8,925 bases of DNA from NCBI GenBank assembly GCA_013314795.1, contig JABUEZ010000070.1, positions 1 to 8,925 of the forward strand. The letters are read 5' to 3'. Source of the stretch: Candidatus Profundicultor aquiphilus. GTDB taxonomy: Bacteria > Atribacterota > Atribacteria > Atribacterales > Caldatribacteriaceae. A program made the position numbers and the translations under genes. Each line of letters starts with the position of its first letter. Position 1 is the stretch's first letter. Of the stretch, positions 1 to 6,628 are shown piece after piece. A model generated the notes under the pieces. It saw nothing but the letters and a program-made list of their open reading frames with translations. It did not search any database and was not told where the DNA came from.

Positions 1-1479
1 CTGGGTATCAGTTTACAGCACGAACTGAATTACACTAACGTCCTCTATCTTCTGGACCTGGCGGGCATTCCCCTCTACTCCTGGGAGCGAGATGAGCATT
101 TCCCTCTGGTGGTGGGGGGAGGACCGTGTGTTTTTAACCCGGAACCGGTGGCACCGTTTTTTGACTTTTTTTTCCTGGGAGAAGCCGAGGAGGGTTTGCT
201 GGAGGTTGTGGACGTACTGGTGGCAACAAAAGGTGCGAAAAAAGAAGATGTCCTTGCCCAGTTGGCAAAAATTGAGGGGGTATATGTACCATCCTTTTGC
301 CCGCCACAATTCCTGGGAGAGAAGTCGCAGAAAAGCTATTTCCCTAAAATGGTGCGAAGACGCTGGATTAAAGACCTTGACACCGCCCCATACCCTACTA
401 CTATGGTGGTTCCCTACGTAAGCATTGTCCATGACCGCATTCCGGTGGAGATTTCTCGGGGCTGTACTCGGGGTTGCCGCTTCTGTCAGGCCGGGATGAT
501 TTATCGACCCCGTCGGGAACGTTCTCCGGAAAGGATCCGGGATCTTGTGATGTCCCTGGTGCAAAATACAGGTTATGAAGAGGTTTCGCTCGTTTCTTTG
601 AGCAGTACCGATTACGGCCAGATTGAAGCGCTTATCAGGGATCTATCGTTAATGCTTTTACCCTTACAGGTCAATATCTCACTTCCTTCCCTGCGGATGG
701 ATACCTTTTCAGTGGAGCTTGCCAGGAATCTGCAACGGGTGAGAAAGAGTGGGTTGACGTTTGCGCCTGAAGCTGGGACAGAACGGTTGCGGCGAGTAAT
801 TAACAAAAATTTGACTGACCAGGAAATTTTTTTGACTGTGGAGCAAGTTTTTTCTTCTGGCTGGCAGGATGTAAAACTGTACTTTATGATTGGTCTACCA
901 GAAGAGAGAGAAGAAGATATAAGTGGTATCGCCAGGCTGGTCAGGGAAATTCTGACCATGGGAAAGAAGAGTCGAAAACCAAGCACCGTGCATCTGAGTA
1001 TTGCGGCATTCATTCCCAAACCCCATACGCCTTTTCAGTGGGTTCCTCAGGAAAGGAAGGAAAGCCTGGAAGAAAAGATAAAGGTTCTTTCTGCGCAGCT
1101 CCGGAATTTGGGGAAAAGAGTCCGTTTTAACTGGTCAAGCTTTGAAACGAGCGCAATTGAAGCACTTTTAGCAAGGGGTGATCGAAGGTTAGGCAAGGTT
1201 ATTGAAAGGGTTTACCGAAGTGGAGGCATTATGGAGGGTTGGACAGAATTCTTCTCCTTTGAGCGATGGCACATGGCGCTGGAAAAAGAGGGTCTTGCTC
1301 TGGATGAATATATTTATCGAGAGTTTCCTGCTTCTACATCTTTTCCCTGGGATTTTATTTCCTGTGGGGTGAGTAAAGAGTTTTTGTGGAATGAGTATGA
1401 GAAGGCGAAAAATGAGCAGTTGACCCCTTTCTGCCACCATGGGGTCGATTGCTCTCAGTGTGGGGTCTGTTTGCCGTGA
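1..1479 (+). CDS. B12-binding-like radical SAM protein (TIGR03960-type), 5' end missing
   Basis: The frame is open from base 1, so the gene starts upstream; 492 residues are visible and, from memory of a family length near 600, roughly 100 are missing. The first residues (GISLQHELNYTNVLYLLDLA, then VVGGGPCVFNPEP around codon 36) look like the end of a cobalamin-binding-type domain. The radical SAM core follows: CTRGCRFC gives the CxxxCxxC iron-sulfur motif at window codons 155, 159 and 162, which would bind the 4Fe-4S cluster that cleaves S-adenosylmethionine. TFAPEAGTERLRR lies later in the barrel. The C-terminus has a second cysteine group (codons 478, 484, 487, 490; CSQCGVC), perhaps a metal or second cluster site. 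The substrate is unknown. The stop overlaps the next gene by 4 bases, and the two often occur together or fused. Family assignment is confident; function is not assigned. An internal ATG at 109 is not the true start because the family sequence continues upstream of it. Confidence 0.93.
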   Translation: MGISLQHELNYTNVLYLLDLAGIPLYSWERDEHFPLVVGGGPCVFNPEPVAPFFDFFFLGEAEEGLLEVVDVLVATKGAKKEDVLAQLAKIEGVYVPSFCPPQFLGEKSQKSYFPKMVRRRWIKDLDTAPYPTTMVVPYVSIVHDRIPVEISRGCTRGCRFCQAGMIYRPRRERSPERIRDLVMSLVQNTGYEEVSLVSLSSTDYGQIEALIRDLSLMLLPLQVNISLPSLRMDTFSVELARNLQRVRKSGLTFAPEAGTERLRRVINKNLTDQEIFLTVEQVFSSGWQDVKLYFMIGLPEEREEDISGIARLVREILTMGKKSRKPSTVHLSIAAFIPKPHTPFQWVPQERKESLEEKIKVLSAQLRNLGKRVRFNWSSFETSAIEALLARGDRRLGKVIERVYRSGGIMEGWTEFFSFERWHMALEKEGLALDEYIYREFPASTSFPWDFISCGVSKEFLWNEYEKAKNEQLTPFCHHGVDCSQCGVCLP

Positions 1480-2075
1480 TCCAGTTCCGTTACCGGATAA
1501 AGCAGAGAAAAATGTGCCCGTTTCACCTTATTTCCCAGCTGGATATTGCCCGGTTGTGGGATCGGACCTTGAGAAGGTCCGGGATTCCGATTCTTTATTC
1601 CCAGGGATTTAATCCTCGGCCTCTCCTTTCTTTTGGTCCGGCGACGCCTCTTGGTGTGGAGAGCAGGGCAGAGTATCTGGAGATATTCCTGAGAGAAGAG
1701 ATTCCTGGTCTGCAACTGCAGGAAGAATTGAATCGGTACTTTCCCGAAGAATTGCGTGTTGAAGAAATAACCATCCTTTCTCCACAGAGGCCTTCTCTCA
1801 CGCAGGAAATAAAAGGTATCTTTTATGCATTTTCTTTTTATGGAGTTTTTTTCTGGAATGATATTTCGCTTCCCGAAGGAATAGAAATGAAGAATGCGTA
1901 TCAGAAGGAAAATTCTTTCTGGGTATGGTTCTTCTTCCACGATCAAAAAGCTTTTTTTAGCCCCTTGAAATTTTCTGTGTTCCTGGAAGAGAACCATGGT
2001 TATCCATTCCCGGATAGGATAATAAAGGAAGGGGTTCTGTTTAAGCAGGAGGGTGAACGGAGGGTTTCATGTTGA
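1476..2075 (+). CDS. Radical-SAM-linked DUF2344 protein (TIGR03936 type)
   Basis: A 199-residue protein of unknown function that belongs to the family found next to, or fused to, TIGR03960 radical SAM proteins. The N-terminal part carries the family pattern: FRYRIKQ at residues 4-10, SQLDIARLWDRTLRRSG at 20-36, YSQGFNPRP at 41-49, then SFGPATPLGVESRAEYLEI. The second half (from about residue 110) is aromatic-rich and looks more divergent. I chose the GTG at 1476 because it puts the family N-terminus at residue 2 and gives a GTGA overlap with the preceding stop. A TTG at 1449 would add nine residues (LLSVWGLFA) that do not resemble the family. No strong ribosome-binding site precedes the GTG, so translation is probably coupled to the upstream gene. 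The end overlaps rng by 7 bases. A role as partner or substrate carrier for the radical SAM enzyme is inference only. Confidence 0.85.
   Translation: MIQFRYRIKQRKMCPFHLISQLDIARLWDRTLRRSGIPILYSQGFNPRPLLSFGPATPLGVESRAEYLEIFLREEIPGLQLQEELNRYFPEELRVEEITILSPQRPSLTQEIKGIFYAFSFYGVFFWNDISLPEGIEMKNAYQKENSFWVWFFFHDQKAFFSPLKFSVFLEENHGYPFPDRIIKEGVLFKQEGERRVSC
1563..1581 (+). repeat. 8-bp perfect inverted repeat inside the DUF2344 gene
   Basis: CGGACCTT (1563-1570) and AAGGTCCG (1574-1581) are exact reverse complements separated by the 3-base loop GAG, so the mRNA could form a compact hairpin about 90 bases after the start codon. It encodes part of the conserved DRTLRRSG stretch, and no U-tract follows, so it is not a terminator. 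It may be chance; no function is assigned. Confidence 0.4.
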
Positions 2076-3550
2076 AAAAGGAAATCGTCATCGATATGTC
2101 GGAGGTAGAAATTCGAGCGGCTCTTTTAGAGGATGGAAAGGTGGTAGAGTTTTTCTTTGAGCGTTTTAACGAAGCTCGTTTGGCGGGAAACGTCTACAAG
2201 GGAACGGTTGAAAACGTATTACCTGGCATTCAGTCCGCTTTTGTCAACATTGGTCTTGATAAGAATGCCTTTCTCTTTATTGGTGATGCTCTTCTGGATG
2301 AGAAGGGCAAGGGGAGGATTGAAGATTTATTTCGACCTGGAGAGGAGATTATTGTTCAGGTTGCCAAGGAACCGATGGGAACGAAAGGGGCAAGAGTAAC
2401 GACCAAGGTGGCCTTGCCGGGTCGGTACGTGGTGTTGATGCCCGGCATGGATACCATGGGGTTGTCGCACCGTATTTCCTCGGCTGAGGAACGAGAGCGG
2501 TTGAGAAAGCTGGTGGAGAAGTTGAAGCCAGCCAAAACCGGGATCATTGTGAGGACTGCAGCTGAGGGAAGAACGGCTGAAGAAATTAAGGAGGACATCG
2601 AAGCTCTGGTGCGACTATGGAGTCGTATTGTGCATAAAGCTGAGATTATTGCTTCTCCGGCTCTTCTTTATGAGGAAGCGAGCCTGGTATATACCCTGGT
2701 TCGGGACCTGATGGGTGAAGAAATTGACAGCATCTGGATCAACTCGTTTTTTGGTTATCAGAAACTTCGAGATTTTGTGGGTTCGATTGCTCCCAATCTG
2801 GTGAATCGGGTAAAGTGGTTCGAGAGTCGCGGAAACATTTTTGCTCACTTTGGTCTGGAACGAGAACTAGAACGGGCCCTCAGCCGAAAGGTGTGGCTTA
2901 AAAGTGGGGGGTATCTGGTCTTTGATCGGACTGAGGCCATGACGGTCATTGATGTGAATACCGGTAAATTTGTGGGAAAGAAAGATCTTCACGAAACGAT
3001 TCTCAAGACCAACCTCGAAGCGGCTGAGGAAATTGCTCGACAGGTACGCTTACGGGATATTGGTGGAATTATTCTCATTGATTTCATCGATATGGGTCGT
3101 AAAGAACACCGTAAGCAGGTAGTGAAAGCTCTGGAAGCGGCTCTTTCTCGTGATCGAACTCGATGTACGGTCATTGATATGAGTGAACTGGGGCTGGTGG
3201 AAATGACTCGTAAAAGAGTTCGCAAAAGTCTTGATTCGTTGTTGCGTGAGTCATGCGGTTGCTGTGATGGAGAAGGTCGCGTTCTCTCGCTTGAGACCAC
3301 CGCTATTGGCCTTTTGCGAAAGATTGAAGAAATTTGTGGTCATGCTTCTTCAACTGTGGTTGGTTTTACAGTGGGACAGGAACTCGGTGCTTACCTGGAA
3401 GGAGAGGCTCGGGGGGTTTTGGAAAACATCGAAAAGCTTTATGGGAAGAAGATCGTGTGGAAGGTGGATGGGAGCCTTTCTCCTCGCCGGTACGCTATCG
3501 CCGGAGTCGGTGGAGAGGAAATAAAAGAAAGAATCGAGAGAGTGGGATAG
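2069..3550 (+). CDS. rng: Ribonuclease G/E family endoribonuclease
   Basis: A 493-residue single-strand-specific endoribonuclease, close to the length of E. coli RNase G (489), without the long C-terminal scaffold of RNase E. It is expected to act in rRNA maturation and mRNA decay in the cytoplasm. The N-terminus (EIVIDMSEVEIRAALLEDGK) is typical. An S1-like RNA-binding region starts near G40 (GNVYKGTVENVLPG). IVRTAAEG has R162-T163 where RNase E has its 5'-phosphate sensor pair R169-T170. The catalytic Mg-binding aspartates are D295 (VIDVNTG) and D338 (LIDFIDM), 43 residues apart as in RNase E D303/D346. The Zn-link cysteines are C396 and C399 (CGCC), 58 residues after D338, the same spacing as in E. 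coli. All key residues are therefore present. The ATG at 2069 has GGAGG at 2059-2063 in front of it and overlaps the DUF2344 stop by 7 bases. A 68-base gap separates it from rplU. Confidence 0.96.
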   Translation: MLKKEIVIDMSEVEIRAALLEDGKVVEFFFERFNEARLAGNVYKGTVENVLPGIQSAFVNIGLDKNAFLFIGDALLDEKGKGRIEDLFRPGEEIIVQVAKEPMGTKGARVTTKVALPGRYVVLMPGMDTMGLSHRISSAEERERLRKLVEKLKPAKTGIIVRTAAEGRTAEEIKEDIEALVRLWSRIVHKAEIIASPALLYEEASLVYTLVRDLMGEEIDSIWINSFFGYQKLRDFVGSIAPNLVNRVKWFESRGNIFAHFGLERELERALSRKVWLKSGGYLVFDRTEAMTVIDVNTGKFVGKKDLHETILKTNLEAAEEIARQVRLRDIGGIILIDFIDMGRKEHRKQVVKALEAALSRDRTRCTVIDMSELGLVEMTRKRVRKSLDSLLRESCGCCDGEGRVLSLETTAIGLLRKIEEICGHASSTVVGFTVGQELGAYLEGEARGVLENIEKLYGKKIVWKVDGSLSPRRYAIAGVGGEEIKERIERVG

Positions 3551-3557
3551 GGAGGAT

Positions 3558-3586
3558 TTGACGAAATAAAGGTTTCTATGTTAAAT
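3558..3586 (+). promoter_or_regulatory. Candidate sigma-70-type promoter ahead of rplU
   Basis: TTGACG at 3558-3563 matches the -35 consensus at five of six bases. After a 17-base spacer, TTAAAT at 3581-3586 matches the -10 consensus at four of six, with TG immediately upstream. It lies in the only sizeable intergenic gap of the window. Transcription would start near 3593, giving an rplU leader of about 25 bases. Placement is plausible, but the -10 element is weak and there is no direct evidence of use. Confidence 0.45.
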
Positions 3587-3604
3587 TCTTTAGCGTTCTA
3601 TTTC

Positions 3605-3613
3605 GGGAGGTGA
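3605..3613 (+). promoter_or_regulatory. Ribosome-binding site of rplU
   Basis: GGGAGGTGA is a strong match to the anti-Shine-Dalgarno complement and sits 5 bases before the GTG at 3619. It overlaps the alternative GTG at 3610, which would then have almost no spacing, so it decides the start in favour of 3619. Confidence 0.8.
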
Positions 3614-3618
3614 ATCTG

Positions 3619-3936
3619 GTGTTTGCAATCATCGAAGCGAATGGCAAACAGTATCCGGTTGAGGAAGGGAAACTCGTTGCACTCGATTCCTGGGTGGGTC
3701 AAAAAGGAGACGAAGTTGTTTTTGAGCAGGTCCTCCTTTTGCGAGATGGGGAAAAAATCCTGGTGGGAAAACCTTATGTCGAAGGGTCAAAGGTTCAGGG
3801 TAAAGTGGTGCAGTTGAAAAAAGGAAGAAAAATTCTGGTTTTCAAGTATAAGCCCAAGGGGAACTATCGGCGAAAGATAGGTCATCGCCAGGCAATTTCC
3901 CTGATCAAGATTGAGAAGATCCAAGTAGAAGGGTGA
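3619..3936 (+). CDS. rplU: 50S ribosomal protein L21
   Basis: A 105-residue large-subunit protein that binds 23S rRNA, near the usual length of about 103. It opens with FAIIEANGKQYPV, equivalent to the family's YAIIETGGKQYRV, and ends with the conserved basic block NYRRKIGHRQ followed by LIKIEKI. The GTG at 3619 is preferred over the GTG at 3610 because it reproduces the family N-terminus exactly and has a well-spaced ribosome-binding site. It is separated from rpmA by only 10 bases, which leaves no room for the prp protease gene found between these two genes in many Firmicutes. The upstream gap carries a candidate promoter, but the leader would be too short for a structured L21 autoregulatory element. 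Confidence 0.97.
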   Translation: MFAIIEANGKQYPVEEGKLVALDSWVGQKGDEVVFEQVLLLRDGEKILVGKPYVEGSKVQGKVVQLKKGRKILVFKYKPKGNYRRKIGHRQAISLIKIEKIQVEG

Positions 3937-3943
3937 GGTGATC
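3935..3943 (+). promoter_or_regulatory. Ribosome-binding site of rpmA overlapping the rplU stop
   Basis: GAGGTGATC is almost a perfect complement of the 16S rRNA 3' tail and begins inside the TGA stop of rplU. It supports the ATG at 3947 and argues against the in-frame GTG at 3938, which lies within the site itself. Confidence 0.75.
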
Positions 3944-3946
3944 TCG

Positions 3947-4213
3947 ATGGCGCACAAGAAAAGCGGTGGTAGTGCTCGTAATGGGCGGGACAGTAATCCC
4001 AAATATTTGGGAGTTAAGGTTTTCAGTGGGCAATTCGTCAAAGCCGGAAACATTTTGGTGCGTCAACGCGGTACCAGGTTGAAGCCAGGAAATAACGTGG
4101 GTGTCGGCAAAGATTATACCCTCTTTGCCTTGCGAGATGGCTATGTAGTATTTGAAACCAAAAAAGACCGTAAGTGGGTTTCAGTCTATTCTGAAGTACC
4201 TCAGGCGTCTTAG
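3947..4213 (+). CDS. rpmA: 50S ribosomal protein L27
   Basis: An 88-residue protein of the large subunit whose N-terminal tail reaches the peptidyl-transferase centre. Family motifs are unambiguous: MAHKKSGGSARNGRDSNPKY at residues 1-20, LGVKVFSGQFVKAGNILVRQ next, then RGTRLKPGNNVGVGKDYTLF and a C-terminal ETKKDRKWVSVY. It starts directly at MAHKK in the E. coli style and has no MLKLNLQFF-type extension of the kind that Prp removes in Firmicutes. The in-frame GTG at 3938 would only add MIS and lies within the ribosome-binding site, so I reject it. It sits 10 bases after rplU and 5 bases before obg, so it is surely co-transcribed with both. Confidence 0.97.
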   Translation: MAHKKSGGSARNGRDSNPKYLGVKVFSGQFVKAGNILVRQRGTRLKPGNNVGVGKDYTLFALRDGYVVFETKKDRKWVSVYSEVPQAS

Positions 4214-4218
4214 GGTTC

Positions 4219-5502
4219 ATGTTTGTTGACCGGGCTACAATCAAGGTTCAGGGAGGGAAGGGGGGAGACGGGGCAATCCATTTTCGCCGGGAGAAGTTTG
4301 TTTCCCACGGGGGGCCGGATGGAGGGAAAGGAGGGGATGGAGGAAATGTCTTTTTACGGGCTTCTGAGCAGAAAAAAACGCTTTACGACGTTTCTTTGCG
4401 TCCTTTTTATCAGGCTTCCTCGGGAGAAAACGGCGCAGGGAAAAATAAAAGTGGCGCCAGAGGAGAGGACGTAGTTATCGAGGTGCCGGTTGGCACCCAG
4501 GTTTTTGACCTTAAGACCGGAGAGCTTCTGGCTGACCTGGTCTACGCGGGGATGGAGGTGCTGGTAGCTCGAGGAGGCAAGGGAGGGAGGGGAAATGCCT
4601 CATTTGCTTCTTCTTTAAATCGTGCGCCTCGAGTTGCTGAGCGGGGAGAGGAAGGAGAGACCCGGGAAATTCTCTTAGAGTTGAAGTTAATTGCTGATGT
4701 AGGCTTGACGGGGTTGCCCAACGCGGGAAAATCTACCTTACACTCAGTGGTGAGCGATGCGAAGCCTCGCATTGCTTCTTTCCCTTTTTCAACTCTTTCG
4801 CCGACTCTAGGAGTTGTTGCTCATCGGGAGGAAAAATTTGTTATGGTTGATATCCCCGGCATCATTGAGGGAGCAAGCCAGGGAGCTGGCTTGGGGCTTG
4901 ATTTTCTTCGGCACGTTGAGCGAGTGAAGCTCCTTTTGTGCCTTGTTGATCTTTCGGGAGATTCTCCCTGGGATGATTTTTCCGTACTGCGCCGGGAGTT
5001 TGCTCAATATGGTCATGCCCTGACAGAGAAACCATTTCTGGTGGTTGGTACCAAGCTCGATGTAACTGGTGCAAAGGAAAAGTGGGAACATTTTCGGGCC
5101 GTCATGGCTCAGAACCATCTGGAAGGTATGGCCATCTCTGCTGTAACTGGTGAGGGCGTTTCCGAGCTCCTGGATATGGTGCTTGTGAAATTGAGAGAAT
5201 TGAAAGAAGAACCAAAAATTGAGATAAGCGCAGTGGCAACAGCAAGAAAAGTGAGGGAACGAACTCTGTACCGCTTCAATTCTCAGTACCTTCTGCGATT
5301 GATTGAAGAAATTGGGCTTGAGCAGACTCGTGATGAGACTCTACTTAACCTTCGGCTGCGGGAGTCCGGGTTTTTGCAGTATTTCCGGGTCATAAAACCT
5401 GAGAGTGAAGTTGAAATTGGAGAACGGGTTTTTATTTGGGACGGGAAAGGGTTGAGATTGAAGAAGGATGATGAATCGGAAAGAGTTAATGGTGAAAAGT
5501 GA
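4219..5502 (+). CDS. obg: Obg/CgtA GTPase, 50S assembly factor
   Basis: A 427-residue GTPase that binds late 50S precursors and links ribosome assembly to nucleotide status. Domains in order: the glycine-rich Obg fold (residues 1 to about 158; FVDRATIKVQGGKGGDGAIH), the G domain (about 160-330) and a C-terminal OCT domain (about 345-412, ending in VFIWDGKGL), as in Bacillus rather than E. coli Obg. GTP-binding motifs are G1 GLPNAGKSTL at 165-174 (many Obg proteins have GFPNVGKST), switch I PFSTLSPT with T192, G3 DIPG from D211, G4 TKLD at 278-281 and G5 SAV from S307. All essential residues are present. The ATG at 4219 gives the canonical MFVDRA start, although its ribosome-binding site is weak, which suggests coupling to rpmA 5 bases upstream. 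The gene's end overlaps the start of proB. Confidence 0.97.
   Translation: MFVDRATIKVQGGKGGDGAIHFRREKFVSHGGPDGGKGGDGGNVFLRASEQKKTLYDVSLRPFYQASSGENGAGKNKSGARGEDVVIEVPVGTQVFDLKTGELLADLVYAGMEVLVARGGKGGRGNASFASSLNRAPRVAERGEEGETREILLELKLIADVGLTGLPNAGKSTLHSVVSDAKPRIASFPFSTLSPTLGVVAHREEKFVMVDIPGIIEGASQGAGLGLDFLRHVERVKLLLCLVDLSGDSPWDDFSVLRREFAQYGHALTEKPFLVVGTKLDVTGAKEKWEHFRAVMAQNHLEGMAISAVTGEGVSELLDMVLVKLRELKEEPKIEISAVATARKVRERTLYRFNSQYLLRLIEEIGLEQTRDETLLNLRLRESGFLQYFRVIKPESEVEIGERVFIWDGKGLRLKKDDESERVNGEK
4251..4273 (+). other. G-quadruplex-type motif in the obg sense strand
   Basis: Four G-runs of three or more (4251-4253, 4255-4257, 4260-4265, 4270-4273) with loops of 1, 2 and 4 bases meet the usual G3+N1-7 pattern. 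The motif begins 32 bases after the obg ATG on the coding strand, so it would be present in the mRNA. It encodes the conserved QGGKGGDG stretch, so protein constraint contributes, but GGA, GGC or GGT codons would have broken the pattern. Folding and function are not shown. Confidence 0.5.
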
Positions 5503-6628
5503 ACGGATTGTGGTAAAAGTCGGTTCCTCACTCCTCGTGCGCGATTTTCAGCTCGATATGAATCGTTTGAGAGATTTAGCTTACAATATTGCGTTTTTAC
5601 GCGAACGAGGAAAAAAAGTTGTGCTGGTGTCTTCAGGTGCGGTAGCCTGCGGGATGAGTACCATGGGAATTACCCAAAGAATAAGTGACATTCCCTTTAA
5701 GCAGGCCATGGCTGCTATTGGACAAGGAATCTTGATGCAGCGTTATTGTCAGGTCTTTGCTGAATTTGGGATAAAGGTGGCGCAGATTCTCTTGGCTCCC
5801 GAAGATGTGCATCATCGGATGAAATATCTGAATGCTAGAAATACTCTGCAGGTGTTGCTTGACCTTGGTGTGCTTCCCATCGTGAACGAGAATGACACGG
5901 TGGCGGTGGCAGAAATCAAATTTGGGGATAACGACCGTCTCTCGGCGCTGGTTGGGTCTCTGTGGGGAGCTGAACTTCTCGTCATCCTGTCCGATGTAGA
6001 GGGTCTTTTTACTTCTGATCCCCGCCTTAATGCTTCTTCTTCTCTGGTGAAGGAAGTGAAGACCATTACTCGGGAAATCGAGAGAATGGCTGGGGGTAAA
6101 GGTTCGGATATTGCTACTGGAGGGATGTGGAGTAAAATTATGGCGGCAAAGATGGCTGTTCTCTCCGGTATTGGAGTGATTATTGCTTCAGGAAGAGATT
6201 TTTCCGTTTTGCAGCGCATTTGTCACGGTGAGGAAGTGGGTACCTTTTTTCATCCTCGAGAAAAGTCTTTGAAGAGCAAGAAACGCTGGATTGCCTTCGG
6301 AATGCTTCCGCGAGGAAAAATTGCTATCGATAAAGGAGCAGAAAGGGCCCTGTACGAAAAGAAGAGTCTCTTACCGGCCGGCATTCAAGCGGTTTATGGT
6401 GATTTTGAAGTCGGTGATTGCGTGGAAATTATGGGGGGTAAAGGAAAGGTGATTGCTCGGGGGATTGTCAATTATTCTGCGGAAGAATTGCAAAGAATTC
6501 TGGGGCTTCACACCGATGAAGTGGAACGAATTCTGGGGGAACGGAATTGCGAGGAGGAAGTTATTCATATTGATAATCTGGTGCTTCTCGATGATGGGAA
6601 TGGGAATGGAGGGGGAGAAGGTGATTGA
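5489..6628 (+). CDS. proB: Glutamate 5-kinase with C-terminal PUA domain
   Basis: A 379-residue enzyme catalysing the ATP-dependent phosphorylation of L-glutamate, the first step of proline synthesis. The amino acid kinase domain shows VVKVGSSLL with K10 (the same number as the E. coli catalytic lysine), SSGAV at 48-52, NENDTVAV from N133, GDND at 146-149, SDVEGLF from S168 and ATGGMWSK at 209-216 with K216. A PUA domain follows from about residue 273 to 350. I prefer the ATG at 5489 because it places the lysine at position 10 and overlaps obg by only 14 bases. ATGs at 5468 and 5471 are possible and add up to seven residues (MMNRKEL). The last residues (DDGNGNGGGEGD) are a low-complexity tail encoded by the ribosome-binding region of proA. 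Identity is certain; the exact start is not. Confidence 0.96.
   Translation: MVKSERIVVKVGSSLLVRDFQLDMNRLRDLAYNIAFLRERGKKVVLVSSGAVACGMSTMGITQRISDIPFKQAMAAIGQGILMQRYCQVFAEFGIKVAQILLAPEDVHHRMKYLNARNTLQVLLDLGVLPIVNENDTVAVAEIKFGDNDRLSALVGSLWGAELLVILSDVEGLFTSDPRLNASSSLVKEVKTITREIERMAGGKGSDIATGGMWSKIMAAKMAVLSGIGVIIASGRDFSVLQRICHGEEVGTFFHPREKSLKSKKRWIAFGMLPRGKIAIDKGAERALYEKKSLLPAGIQAVYGDFEVGDCVEIMGGKGKVIARGIVNYSAEELQRILGLHTDEVERILGERNCEEEVIHIDNLVLLDDGNGNGGGEGD
6608..6612 (+). promoter_or_regulatory. Ribosome-binding site of proA inside the proB 3' end
   Basis: GGAGG at 6608-6612, within a longer G/A run, lies 8 bases before the GTG at 6621. It overlaps or follows the ATGs at 6591, 6594, 6600 and 6606, so it cannot serve them, which favours the GTG as the proA start. 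Confidence 0.6.

Noticed and set aside
158..173. T-rich tract (T8) that might mark a frameshift or terminator in the radical SAM gene
   Set aside because: The reading frame is intact across it (FFDFFFLGEAEE fits the family), and no stem precedes it.
13..564. 183-residue open frame on the - strand over the radical SAM gene
   Set aside because: It lies antisense to a conserved protein, shows no recognisable motif, and is explained by codon bias of the sense gene.
809..840. Repeated TTGACTG resembling two -35 boxes or a direct repeat
   Set aside because: Seven-base identity within coding sequence (LTDQ and LTVE codons), with no matching -10 element at proper spacing and no nearby gene start.
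1455..1997. 180-residue - strand frame over the DUF2344 gene
   Set aside because: The opposite frame matches the DUF2344 pattern; this one is basic low-information sequence with no start signals.
4482..4497. GGTGCC-GGTT-GGCACC hairpin in obg
   Set aside because: A 6-bp stem within the conserved VPVGTQ coding segment; this length is expected by chance in several kb and no U-tract follows.
4874..4893. 7-bp inverted repeat CAAGCCA/TGGCTTG in obg
   Set aside because: It falls in the conserved switch II coding region and has no terminator-like tail, so chance is the simplest reading.
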